Part shown: one piece after another, positions 12,401-23,500 of the stretch | Layout of the letters: each line of letters starts with the position of its first letter | Position numbering within the stretch: position 1 is the stretch's first letter | Assembly: GCF_000003815.2 (NCBI RefSeq) | Contig: NC_049987.1 | Coordinates: 17,277,959 to 17,339,958 of the forward strand | DNA from: Branchiostoma floridae | Lineage: Eukaryota > Chordata > Leptocardii > Amphioxiformes > Branchiostomatidae | Length of the DNA stretch: 62,000 bases | Direction of reading: 5' to 3' | Made by a program: the position numbers and the translations under genes | The notes under the pieces: generated by a model | Told to the model about the DNA's origin: nothing | Database searches by the model: none | What the model saw: only the letters and a program-made list of their open reading frames with translations

Positions 12401-14354
12401 TATATGGCCGACCGCGTGCCGAAACATAGATCAGCGGTCCGCGTGGCCGTAATCGGCAGTGTTTTTGTACCTGCGGGACCGGAAATCGTGTGGCCGTGGC
12501 CGCGTTGGACAGGTGGCCGCTAAGCCTATTTCTTAATCATTACGAATCCAAGGGACCGACAAAAAGTGGCCACTATGGGCAGGTGGCCGTTATGCAAAGG
12601 TGGCCGCTAATACAGGTTTGACTGTACAGTATTTTGGAGTAAATAAAAGTAGTGCGGTCGAAATCTGGAAGCCTCTGTAAACACTGTAACGTGAAAGACA
12701 ACATTTTGCTATATGGTAGTATAATGAGTCGATTTTTAGATCATGATCTTTGCCCATACCATGTATCAATGCGCGTGAACTTTACAGCTGACTGCCTGCC
12801 AGACGACTGCAGTTCCACATGGCCCCGCTTGAACCCATTTAAAACAGGGCGTAAAAGAATTTCAAAACGATAACTTTTCGGGTTTTCAGTTATTTTGGTA
12901 GGTTATACCCTCGACCTGAACGCCATAGTTTGTCTTGCTTGAAAACTGCACCCTACCATGATTTCAGCGTCGATATCAGTCACCTTGTAGTTCTTAGCTA
13001 TAGAAATACCCCTAGGCCGAAAACCGTGTTCTGCTACCATAAGCCATCTCAGTGTTCTGAATGCGCATGTGAATTGTCGTCTAGGTCAAAGGTGAAAATC
13101 CCAGTGATCACATTTCAAAGTGTCCATGCTAAATGCAATTTTTTCTTAGATCCACTGGCTCCGAGAAACGTTATCATATGGACGATGTCTTCGCGACAAT
13201 TACGCATGACGTGGGAGGAGCCCACACGATGGAACGGCCCAGTGGGTGGTTACGTCATCAGTTTGAAGCAAGTCGTCATCACAGGAGGGATGACGTCATT
13301 GGCAACAGTCAGGGTATCGAACCACACCCTCAACAGTCACGTGTTTGGAAACCTCCAACCAGACACAAGATACGAAATTTATGTAAGTGAATAGTGTATA
13401 AGGTTGAAATTGCAAAAATTTTAATGACACTTTTTTCTGGCACACTTCCAATAGCCAAAAATAATCACAAATGGTGAATTTCTACATTGAATCTTACTGA
13501 CGAACGAAACCAACATTTCTGGGTGCTACGTCGAGATTTTATTCGTGTCAATACTGTATTTTCAGATACGGTCTCACAACGGAGTTCACTACAGCAGTCC
13601 TGTTCGGGTCAGGGCTTCTACATTGAAGACTGGTGAATGTGGAACAAAATTATGATATCATCTTTTGTCTGATGCTATTGCGGTCATTTTTAGCGTTATT
13701 ATTATGGCTTCTAGATCTGTTTTACAAAAGAGATGCATTTTAGCAAATGATATATAGTATGGTATGGCCTGATTTTTACGTGTTCTATCATCCATTTCAG
13801 AAAACGCAGATATAAGGAGACTATATGATCCAACGAAATACTCTCTATCATCAGAACACTACGATTTTGGAGCAGACAAAGTTGCCGTATTGGTTCTTCT
13901 GCCAGTCGCAGCCTTGTTCACCTTTGGCATAGTTTCCCTTGCATATTTCAGGTAAGGTGGGGGTGGGGGTATTAAAGCTAGTTAAACGTCATAAGTTGAG
14001 GCTATAAAGTATATGTTTATAGTATACTAGGTAGCAGTGTACTTGAGTGAACAAATGTGAGAGGGGGAGAGAGAAAGAGAGAGAGAGACATGAGAGATTT
14101 AGGGAGATTAGAACAAAGGTAAGAAGAATGTAATTAAGAAGAAATAAAGTTGCTGTTACGGCGAGGAAGATTGCAACTGTATGTATGTGCTATGCATGAT
14201 ATAAGCAAAAATCCGTTAAGATTTAGAAACATTTTTCTTGCCTGTCATGGTCTATATCTCATTTTTTACGTTTGCTGATTCTCTGACGTCACGTATTGCT
14301 TTCTCTCACAGGAACAAACAACAACAAGAGGACACACCGGAAGTGGCGTGCTGA
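9437..14354 (+). CDS. Type I membrane protein with two fibronectin type III domains
   Basis: Seven exons: 9437-9512, 11020-11111, 11487-11691, 13150-13382, 13566-13632, 13801-13951, 14312-14354. All have GT/AG borders and matching phases (1,0,1,0,1,2), giving 867 nt and 288 aa. Exon 1 encodes a 25-residue signal peptide (MGPIFTALLGKIVIILGF...). FN3-1 (about 30-122) has VDWTMA and GLEPFTDYTFCV. FN3-2 (about 126-222) has MTWEEP and LQPDTRYEIY. A TM helix spans about 252-274 and a 14-residue tail ends in EVAC. Sequons NRS and NHT are present. The extracellular pair resembles cytokine-receptor or adhesion-molecule layout, but WSXWS and the paired cysteines of class II cytokine receptors are absent. 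The tail is too short for a kinase or obvious signalling motif, so it may be a co-receptor, decoy or adhesion protein. The exon 2 acceptor could also be 3 nt further in (11023). It is convergent with the MACPF gene. Confidence 0.9.
9513..11019 (+). other. Intron 1 of the FN3-receptor gene
   Basis: A 1.5-kb intron from GTAAGT to a TAG acceptor. It holds a 161-codon open frame at 9837-10322 without recognisable domains; composition suggests chance. No transposon ends were seen. Confidence 0.7.
11720..12624. mobile_element. Non-autonomous Tc1/mariner-like (pogo/Tigger type) element
   Basis: A 905-bp element with terminal inverted repeats starting CAGTCAAACCTGT, followed by subterminal GCGGCCAC / GTGGCCAC motifs repeated in both orientations. 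It is flanked by TA at 11718-11719 and 12625-12626. A TA duplication with a CAGTC terminus fits the pogo/Tigger branch of Tc1/mariner. No transposase frame was found. It sits in intron 3 of the FN3-receptor gene. Confidence 0.8.
12625..13149 (+). other. Rest of intron 3 of the FN3-receptor gene
   Basis: Sequence between the mariner-like insertion and exon 4. An open frame at 12930-13394 simply runs into exon 4 and needs no separate gene. Confidence 0.6.
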
Positions 14355-15154
14355 CAAGACAAGACAAGACAAGACAATTGCAATATACGACGTTCGTTTT
14401 GATGTGGCTTATAACTAGAAATCGTTGGCTTCGCTCTGAGTACCCAGGCCTAGTACTTTTTTGAACGATTTGTACAAATTATGAAAACATTTTTATTTGC
14501 TACATGCATATACAAATTATTCGGACACGTGTTCCAGAAGCCATCTGTGTGGCATATACAGTCGAGCAGTGCACACACTATCCCCTTGGGATGAATTTGA
14601 CCTTGATACCGTTGACTACCCTGGTCACGAGCTCCATGACTGGGGCCACGGGATGATCCGGGGAACGAGCTCAACCTACGAAGGTATAGAGAAGAAACAT
14701 TTGTTGGTTTTCCTTTCATGAAAGTGGAACACAAATATTGTAAGCCCTCATAATTCTATACCTATCATTAACAGAGCAAAGGGAGGGGGGTACAGACAGA
14801 CATTGTCACGTTTAGAACAACATAATTTTGCCACAATGCTACCATGCGGCCAGAAGTGGCAGGGTCATCCATGCCGTAAAGGACTAGCATAACGCAACGT
14901 TATTCGGGTAGATGTTTGATAAAGTATAAGATCACGTAAAATGTTTTTAATTTCTAATAGTGAACTCCAAGGAAAAACAAATCTGCAGGGGGTCTTGAAA
15001 GTGTTGATTTTGGAAAAAAAGATAACAGATAGTTAATTTAGTTAAACGTACAGTTTGTTAATGCTGTAGATGCTAATATACCTGTGTAGTATCCTGGCTA
15101 TGACCTTTTCACCATTCAGTGCAACGTTTGGCAGATACAGTTCCAGTAAAAAGT
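14355..15154. other. 3' flank of the FN3-receptor gene
   Basis: Starts with a short (ACAAG)n run at about 14352-14380. A stretch at 14569-14684 lies between a plausible CAG acceptor and an AAG|GTATAG donor and reads DEFDLDTVDYPGHE on the plus strand. It could be an unassigned exon or UTR, but no family is recognised and no partner exon was found. The rest is unremarkable. Confidence 0.35.
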
Positions 15155-15394
15155 NNNNNNNNNNNNNNNNNNNNNNNNNNNNNNNNNNNNNNNNNNNNNN
15201 NNNNNNNNNNNNNNNNNNNNNNNNNNNNNNNNNNNNNNNNNNNNNNNNNNNNNNNNNNNNNNNNNNNNNNNNNNNNNNNNNNNNNNNNNNNNNNNNNNNN
15301 NNNNNNNNNNNNNNNNNNNNNNNNNNNNNNNNNNNNNNNNNNNNNNNNNNNNNNNNNNNNNNNNNNNNNNNNNNNNNNNNNNNNNNNNNNNNNN
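15155..15394. other. Assembly gap (N run)
   Basis: 240 N. Frames crossing it are artefacts. Confidence 0.99.
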
Positions 15395-16090
15395 ATCAAA
15401 ACGTTTTTTATGGTTTATGATCATTAAACTTTTAAATACTAACAAGGGTCCGGCTGAGAATGCAATGAAAGCATGGAGATCCATACTCTTCATGTTCTCA
15501 GATGAAAACATATCGGGTTTGTACTCTTGTAACACATACGTGAGTGGACAACTATCGTCCAATCAGATGTGCTTGATAAATGAGCTGCGGGGTAGCGAAT
15601 CTCCTGTCATATTCGCCGTGTCCGCTGTAGCGTTACGGCGCGGCTGCTTGTTAGATTGCGAGGACGCCGTCTATGAAACGCTAGAATATGTGCTAGTACT
15701 CTACAGGCATCGAATAAATGAGGGACGTAAGTACAAGTGGTGTTTCTGCGATCCTTTTTGAGTATGCGAGTGTTTGTGTGTATCTGCATGTGTTACTGTG
15801 GGATTCCAGAGTATTACGCCCGGTGCATGTAGGATTAGTGGGGCCCGGTGGGACGGGGGGTGGGGGTGTACTGGGCAGGTGTACATAACGGTGTATTTTG
15901 TATTGTTATTTTTTTTTTAGTCATGGAGTGATGAGAAATCATGACACACACACACGTACCCCATGGTGAAAAGAGACGGCAACACGACAAAACAGCAGCT
16001 CAAAACAGAGGATCTCGACTGTCAGACGCTAATGATTGTTTTTCCACCCAAGGGACCACGCGTCGAGTGTTAAACACAGGCAACACGACA
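15395..16090. other. No gene recognised
   Basis: Contains a 114-codon plus frame at 15417-15761 with no known domain, then a G-rich stretch near 15840-15870. Nothing firm. Confidence 0.4.
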
Positions 16091-16296
16091 GAGGGTCTGC
16101 ATGCCCATTTCCGTATTAAAGGCGTAGGTAGGCCTTTTTAATTTCCCGTAATTCGTAGGGAAGCTGTTTTATTTTACGTAATTCTTAGTGGGATAAAGCG
16201 TAAAGCGTTGGTAGCCTTCGTGAATTCAACGTAAAGCGTAGTCAGCCATCCCGAATTTAGCGTAAATCGTTGTCATGACCCCCCATGCAGACCCTC
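16091..16296. mobile_element. Small MITE with GAGGGTCTGCATG ends
   Basis: A 206-bp segment bounded by the 13-bp inverted repeat GAGGGTCTGCATG / CATGCAGACCCTC, with acgaca on both outer sides as a short target-site duplication. The interior repeats CGTAAAGCGT-like motifs. The superfamily is uncertain; a 6-8 bp duplication would suit hAT or Harbinger relatives. Confidence 0.6.
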
Positions 16297-16600
16297 ACGA
16301 CAATGTGTAGAGATACGTTTGGATTCGGTCCACTACCCAACAGTGTCATATCTACAGAGTGGGCATGGCATAAGGGGGAGGGGGTATGTTTTTTTTACAG
16401 TACAGTAGTACTCGTGTGATCGTCCAATGGAATAGTGTGTTTTTTTTCCTGTAGTAGAGTCCTACACAAATGTACTTTAAAAAACTCGGTCTTGAAGTAT
16501 CTATTGTGAGATCGGGCCACTAGGTGCTGAACATAGGGGGGCGTTGCTCAAAAGTTCTCTACTGACCTCCGTGAATAACTTCATCAGGTTGGCAATTATT
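16297..16600. other. No gene recognised
   Basis: A short T-rich interval between two mobile-element fragments. Nothing identifiable. Confidence 0.4.
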
Positions 16601-16862
16601 CATATAGTAAGGTTCTTTTAGCACAACCAGAGAAGCAGTTTGGATCAGAAAATCAGTGCCAGTCATGAACAGAGATGAGGGGGGATACAAGCTGAGCCAC
16701 GTCTGGGATGGCATTCTTGCTGCTGCAACGCCACCTACATCGGCTATAAGTAGCAGCAAGAAGTAGTTCCCGTCATTCCACCCTGATGATGGTGTCTGAC
16801 AGACACCGAAACGTCGGAAGTAAGTTATTCTCTGGTTGTGCTAAAAGAACCTTACTATATGA
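16601..16862 (+). mobile_element. Penelope-like retroelement, 3' terminal fragment
   Basis: A plus-strand frame ending at TAG 16764-16766 reads EAVWIRKSVPVMNRDEGG and then YKLSHVWDGI. This matches the C-terminal end of the GIY-YIG endonuclease in Penelope-like elements (IRK...P..NRD.G...L..IWD). The rest of the ORF is missing. The fragment is bracketed by an inverted repeat of about 30 bp (16602-16633 and 16829-16862, GGTTCTTTTAGCACAACC), consistent with the partial inverted ends common for this class. Confidence 0.75.
16783..16815 (+). ncRNA. Hammerhead-ribozyme-like core in the PLE terminus
   Basis: CTGATGA at 16783-16789 is followed by a six-pair stem (GGTGTC 16791-16796 with GACACC 16802-16807), a TGACA loop, GAAA at 16808-16811, and then CGTC. 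This is the conserved CUGANGA / stem II / GAAA / UH arrangement. Stem III would be only the palindrome ACGT, so cleavage would probably need a dimeric RNA, as proposed for other short-stem hammerheads. Penelope-like elements are known carriers of hammerheads, and the coding fragment just upstream supports the call. Confidence 0.6.
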
Positions 16863-17025
16863 TTTGTCTACTGACCTTCCAATTAACCCTAGTCGTTTTG
16901 GACGGTTGATAGAACAATAGCCCAGAGAACATGTCTACACCAGTATTTATAAAGCCGTCCATCATGTTATATCTGACAGTTTCCAAACGAAAGGACACGG
17001 ACTATGAACACTGAGCTTCTTGCCC

Positions 17026-17125
17026 NNNNNNNNNNNNNNNNNNNNNNNNNNNNNNNNNNNNNNNNNNNNNNNNNNNNNNNNNNNNNNNNNNNNNNNNNNN
17101 NNNNNNNNNNNNNNNNNNNNNNNNN
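17026..17125. other. Assembly gap (N run)
   Basis: 100 N, probably a gap of unknown true length. It lies just beyond the last identified exon of the MACPF gene and may hide its terminal exon. Confidence 0.99.
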
Positions 17126-17233
17126 TTATGTGCACTAGCTATTGTGACAGCCGTCTAATGGACTAATATATTGACTACTCATTTTTGGTAGAGGACTTAA
17201 CTTGTACAAGGGCAGACGGCGAATCGAACTTAC

Positions 17234-17581
17234 CAGCGCAAGTCTTGCCATCGGAGCCCGGTGCGTAACCGAGTCCGCATGACTTGACGCATTGGACACT
17301 TCCGTCATCGTTGTGGAAGACAAAGTTCTTACATACGCATGTCTTGCCATCGTCACCTGCTTCGAAACCGCTTGGGCATTCTGCGACGCACTGGGTAACT
17401 CCACCGCCCTTGTCAAAGACAAAGTCACTACATGCGCATGTCTTGCCATCGGGGGCTGGTTCGGTACCGGCTGGGCATACAGCGACGCACTGGATAACTC
17501 CACCGCCCTTGTCCAAAGAAAAGTGCTTACAGCTGCGGCATTCCGTGTCGAGCTTCGATCCAGGGGACATGGGGATACATC
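17234..17581 (-). other. Cys-rich repeat exon of the MACPF protein
   Basis: Three copies of a roughly 37-residue repeat with pattern C-x-x-F-x-x-D/N-x-G-G-x-Q-C-V-x-x-C-P-x-G-x-x-x-x-x-D-G-K-T-C, following shorter Cys pairs in exon 22. The spacing resembles furin-like/growth-factor-receptor Cys-rich or EGF-like modules. The exon ends at a strong GTAAGT donor (17233). Without splicing, the frame would stop at 17175 after 19 more residues. Repeats evidently arose by internal duplication within one exon. Confidence 0.8.
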
Positions 17582-20500
17582 CTGTAATAGTAAAGGAAAT
17601 ATCTTTGTGTAAAATGAAAATGCCCATCAAAGCTCATCTCCACCCAAGGTAGCTTGCATGTATTATCAAGCAATGGCCCTGGTCTGGCGTACCGGCCTGA
17701 ATCACCCTTCTGATTGGTTGACGTTAGGGCTAGTCAGCCAATCAGATCCCCTGTCAATCAGATACTCCCTTCTGTTGTTCGAGGGAACGTGATGAGTCTA
17801 CCACGCTGCCTCCTGGGTGTTCGAGGTGTCATGATTGGCTTTTGACAGCTGACCTGCGCCTGCATAATTACAAGCATGGTTGGCAGGTCCGTTAGCCTCA
17901 GTCTTTGTCTGATACACACAAGAATGCAGTAAACACTACTCACTGTCCACAAAGCAAGGATGTTTGGGATATTATGATATAGCCAGGCGCCGTAGACCAT
18001 TCAGAAGGCCCCATTCCATGTTGGTTATGACGCCGTAACACATAGATTCCAGTGAGTTCGGTGTTAACAAAATCAACACCGGTGTTTTGTTTAACACCTG
18101 ACGAATCAGAAGGAGCGATACACAGGAAGGTAACCAATCAGAATTACACAGAGCATAGAGGAAAGATCATACCGCGCAGGGAGGAATGATCATGAAAACA
18201 GTACAGCTTCGCTCACTTGGTGGTTTCATTCGGTGGTTATGGCAAAGGGCCAGGCGTTATGACACCACCTACACCTCGGGCGGGTCATTAACCCTTAATT
18301 AAAACGCCAGCAATGCACAAACTCCAGGAAAAGCTCACCGTTACACTCTGGGTGACAGTCTTCCACACACTTCCCATCCTTCATGATAGTTCCTCCCGTA
18401 CATTCCATTTCTCCTTGTGCTCCTCCCTCGATGATTCGAGCGTCCATGATCTCCACGTCCTCTTCCCCGCTGCCAAAGGAGTAGAAACGGATGCCGAATG
18501 GTGGGCCGGCATCATTGTAGACCATGTAGATCAGTCCTTTCTCCTGTTGGCAAAAAATGTTAAGAGAACCAAAATTAGTTGAGAATGCAAAAAAAGAGGA
18601 CAGTGATTTACCACCAAGTTTGATGCTGGAACTGTGTTATGTTAGAATCAGGGACTTTTCCATATCATACTGTAAGAATAGAGCTAAGGAAAGAAAAAAG
18701 AAAGAAACAGAACTGACAGATAGAGTAAAAGCACTCACACTTTACCTAGAGAATCAAGAAAAAGGTGATGATAAAGCTGAAACTGAACTGGAAAGAACAA
18801 AAACACAGTTAGGAAACTACTATGAGGAAAAAGCTAGAGGAGCTTACATAAGAGCAAGGGCAAAGTGGATAAAAGAAGGGGAAAAGTGTACAAAATTCTT
18901 CTTAAATCTAGAGAGGCATAATGCTACCCAATCCAATATTGACATGTTAAAACTAGGAGATAATGTGATCACAAACCAAAATGAAATATTAACAGAAACA
19001 GTGAAATATTATAAAGACTTGTATGCACAAGAAGACATTAACCTGGAAGAGGTGGACAAATACTTGTCTGACATAGAATTAGATTGCACCCTAAGTGATG
19101 AGGAGAAAGAAAAAATAGATTCTCAGATCACAATAGAAGAATGTGAACGTGCATTAGAGAGTATGAAGAGCAACAGGGCTCCAGGACCAAACGGGCTCCC
19201 ATCAGAGTTCTTCAAAAAATTCTGGAGTTTATTAGGACCTATTATTTTTAAGTCCTTTATGGAAAGTTTTGAAAACAAAACCTTAGCATATTCACAAAGA
19301 AAAGCACTGATAAAACTACTGCACAAGAAAAATGAATTACATATGTTAAAAAATTGGAGACCAATCAGTCTACTCAACTGCGACTACAAAATAATTGCAT
19401 TTACGCTTGCCAATAGAATTAAAACAGTTATTTCAAAACTTGTTCACCAAAATCAGACAGCATACATAAAAGGACGATTCATAGGTGAAAACATAAGACT
19501 AATAAATGACATAATATTTTATACAAAACAGAAGAAAATACCTGGTATACTTTTGTTCCTTGATTTTGAAAAAGCATATGATACGGTAAATAGAGACTTC
19601 ATGTATAAAACTATGGAAAAATTCAACTTTGGTCCAAATTTCACTCAATGGATTCGCATTCTTTATAAAGATACCCACAGTAGTATATTGAATAATGGTT
19701 GGATCTCTGAACCCTTCGCACTGGAAAGAGGAATAAGACAAGGCTGTCCTCTATCATGTTTATTGTTCATACTGGTTACTGAAATTTTGTCTACTAAATT
19801 AAAAAAAAAAAAAAATGTTAAGAGAAACGTTGTATCTTGTATGTACTCATAAACAGTATGAACTCGGTAGACCAGTACTACAAAAGAATGGGCATGTTAT
19901 AACATGCAAATCTATAAGTGTAATAATAAATCTAAAAGTCTAGAAATATCACTTACGGAAGTGTCAGAGCCGATGCCATACTTGATGTAGGTTCGCTGGT
20001 TTTCCTTGTCTTCATCCAGGCAAATGAAGTACGGCTGGAACAGTTTGGAGTCGCCGAGACTTCGGGCACTCTTCGCTCCCTCGTATTTCACCAGCTTCAT
20101 TCCCTGAGAATGTTAAAAGATGTTAACACCATTCGTAGCTTGGGAAAATGACAGCTCAGAGACGACGGTATTCTACCGGTTTCGACTTTAATTTGTCTTT
20201 CTCAAGAATCAGAGAAAGATCTTTAAAAAGATGTTAAATTTCGACATGTTACACAAAGGTTGGTGAAATATGATTGATAGGTGTTTATGACATCAAGACC
20301 ATTCAGAGAACACAGTCTGACTTATGCAACAACAATGTCATAGCATTGTCAGGTAAAAAGATACTAAAACGGAAGTTCTGCTACAGTACCAAGGTCACAA
20401 ACTAGGGGGCCCAAAATCTATATTGACCTGTGTCTTCCCAACACCTACCTAAATACTAAATATCATCATAATCCACCAAGTGGTTCAAATACAAATAGAA

Positions 20501-23500
20501 GCACACACACACAAACAAACCCAAAACTATATCTCCATTTTCATGGAGATAATAATATTATTCCAAACACAATTAGAACTGCCTGACCTGACAGTTGGTG
20601 CTTGAAACCCTATTAGAAAATATTGGCGTTACCTTGTAGAGCGCAACACCCTGGTAACTGATCTGGAGATGGTACCAGGTGGTCTTATCCCTCGGAATGG
20701 CGGAGAACACCACAAAAATGTCGCCTGAAGACGCCGCAACGAAGTAGATACACTGTCCTCCCGCCTTCGCGGGCTTGATTTGGTAAGAGTTGGACCACTT
20801 CACCGTGCAGGGCGCCTCGAGTATAGCGGTTAAAGAACGGCTGGTAGAAACAACAGAACAGCAATGCTTATCAGGAAAACACATTCTGAATGAACCATCA
20901 ACAATGACTTCATTATTTCAGTGTTCCGAAAAATAGGAAGAAAGGACCAGACTCGCATCAGAACTGAGACGGACAAAGCGTAAAAACAAACAATAAGTAC
21001 ATTGTGTAGAATATGCACTATCATAGTCTCGCGAGACTGACAAATGCCTACTACATTGTACTAAACAATGTCATCTGTATCATTCTTTCTTTGCCATTGG
21101 TTGAATTGCCTGAACAATAACAACATTCAACGTCTAACAACATTTGGTATTGACGCACTTGCGGTTTCCGCAGTGTGAGAAGTGATCATAGGAGAGAACC
21201 TGGGTTACAATTAAATTCTATGCTATTGAACTTACCCCTTTGCCCGGGAGTGCTCTAACGGGCTGACATACTCAGCTCTGGCAACATTCCAGTCTGCGTA
21301 GTTGCGTGGCAAGTTTCCTAAAACCTGTAAAGACAAGGGCAGGACAATCAAATTCTAGCAAATCAGAGGCTTTCGTCCAACCAGAACTTTGTGTAGTATA
21401 CGTATAGACAATAAGAATGGTGCGGTACAGTTAATATTGCTGACTTGAATGCTAATCAGTCTTTAGTAGGAATCGTTATGAAGAAAAGTTAAACAGCTAA
21501 GTTTTCAGCACAAAACTGGCCCTCAACTTGCTGGTTTAATGTCCAGCTCCAGTCTTTGTCAAGGAAAGAACAAAAGAAACTTTATATATGGTAGAAAGTT
21601 TATGGAAACTTTCATTTAACATTTTACAGGGCAAAAGAAGCCATTTTTTTACATGCGGGTCATTCTTTCACAGAGACGGGGTAAACCATAAACTTTCTGC
21701 AACTTATGATCCACTGCTCAGCGAATCACGTGTTATCTTTACATGGCGTCGCAGAAGTATTGCTACATTGCTTATTTCTTGACAAAGGCTTTTGCTTGAC
21801 AGTTGGATATTTGATTATGTACATTTTTCTTTTAGGAATTACAGTTCATCTGACAGTGTGCTTCCAGTAAACATTACTACAAGATACACTAAGAATAAAA
21901 AGTACACGAATGACTAAACGAATGAATACCTATAAACATTGAAATTGGTGAAGTACCTGTTTGGATGCTTCTTGGTCTTGAGGTGTGACATCAAACGTTC
22001 CGGTTGCTTCATTGTATGTCATCACAAAACCAAAGCAGGAGACCTGTGTTTGTAAATAAGTTTGTTAATCACATGTTCTGAAAAATGTACATGTAACGTT
22101 ACACCCTCCATCATTTTAAATAACTCTAAATAGAGCATTACACAGCCCAGAGTCAAAATTATACAAGGTATCGTCGTACTACACGTGGATTTGATAGTCA
22201 CAAAACATCCAGTATAGCTCTAATATTCACACTCATGGTCCGCGAAATAGGTCATGGCTTGTTCTATTGGGGTCACATAGCGCAAAACAAAGATGTCACT
22301 TGTCACGCAACTTATACTACAAGTTACCGTGGTTAGCTCCCTTTAGGTCCCTGGAACATGTTGTCAGTCAGATGATGAACACGTTGTCTGGCCGCAACGC
22401 ACATCATGCAATGAAAATCGAAGAAGGCCTTACCTTCCTGTTGTTGGTATCGCCACTCCCTCCATTGTTACGGCTGTCGTACATGTGTATTTGTCTTCCG
22501 GCAGTGTGGCAATTCCATCTATTGAAAAAGAATTTTGTAGTTTGTTGCGCCACATATCATTTGAAAATCAAATAGTTTAGCAATTCACCACAAAGGTATC
22601 GGATAAGTTTTGGGTAAAATTGGATACCGGTACAGAACATCCAAGTACAGGTACAGTTCAGGTCCAGAGGATTAGGTCCAGGTCCGGACCTGAACCACGA
22701 CCGACCTAATCGTGAAAATTTGTGAATGGTCGATACTCAAAAAGTAGTCCAAGTTTGTACAAAGGAATATATTTGGCGGAATATTCGACTGCTATTGGCG
22801 TTTTAAAATCAACACTCTATACGTTTGACTGTAGAAACTCTACTCTACTTGGCTCTTGTTATTTAAATATGTAAGCGCCAAATCTTGTAAACCCCTGCCG
22901 ACATAATCTAGCCATTTTCTACTTGATCCAAAACCCGGTCAATTGATTTTTTAGGGCTGTTTTTTTCGGACCGGTCTAACAAGAAAAATGATTTTGTACT
23001 GGTACATCATAGATTAGTACGTACATTGCTGATGGGCTATGTTAGGAATGTTTAGGTTCTTACCTTCCCCTGGCAAAAACCAGGAAGGCCTCTGTGTTCT
23101 TCGAAATGTCGTCGTTGATGTTTTCAGGAATATCAAAGATTATCTGCAATGAAAACAACAAAGTTATGATATTGATGTGAAGGCATTCTTGTAACATGCA
23201 CAGACCAAATGTTTGGCACGATCAAATTATATATTCTGGTTACCACAGTTGTATTTGTTAAGGACAAACACACCAGGCTGTGTAGACTATTCACAAACCT
23301 CCAGTTCTAAATCAAAAATAAGTGACCCATGCGTTGATAACTGACAAATATTCACACTTGTAGGAATGATGAACCACTACGCTTCACTCACTCGGTGCTT
23401 TATCCCTTATACCTCCTACCATATAAGTGTCCCCATTGATGAGTTCCATCCATGTTGGGTAGGTAGTTCCCGAAGCGCCCCCCTTCACCTTCAACTCTTC

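Noticed and set aside
14450-14734. Collagen-like minus-strand protein (GSSRGPSHGARDQG).
   Set aside because: No regular Gly-X-Y periodicity, and no frame-compatible link to the MACPF exons.
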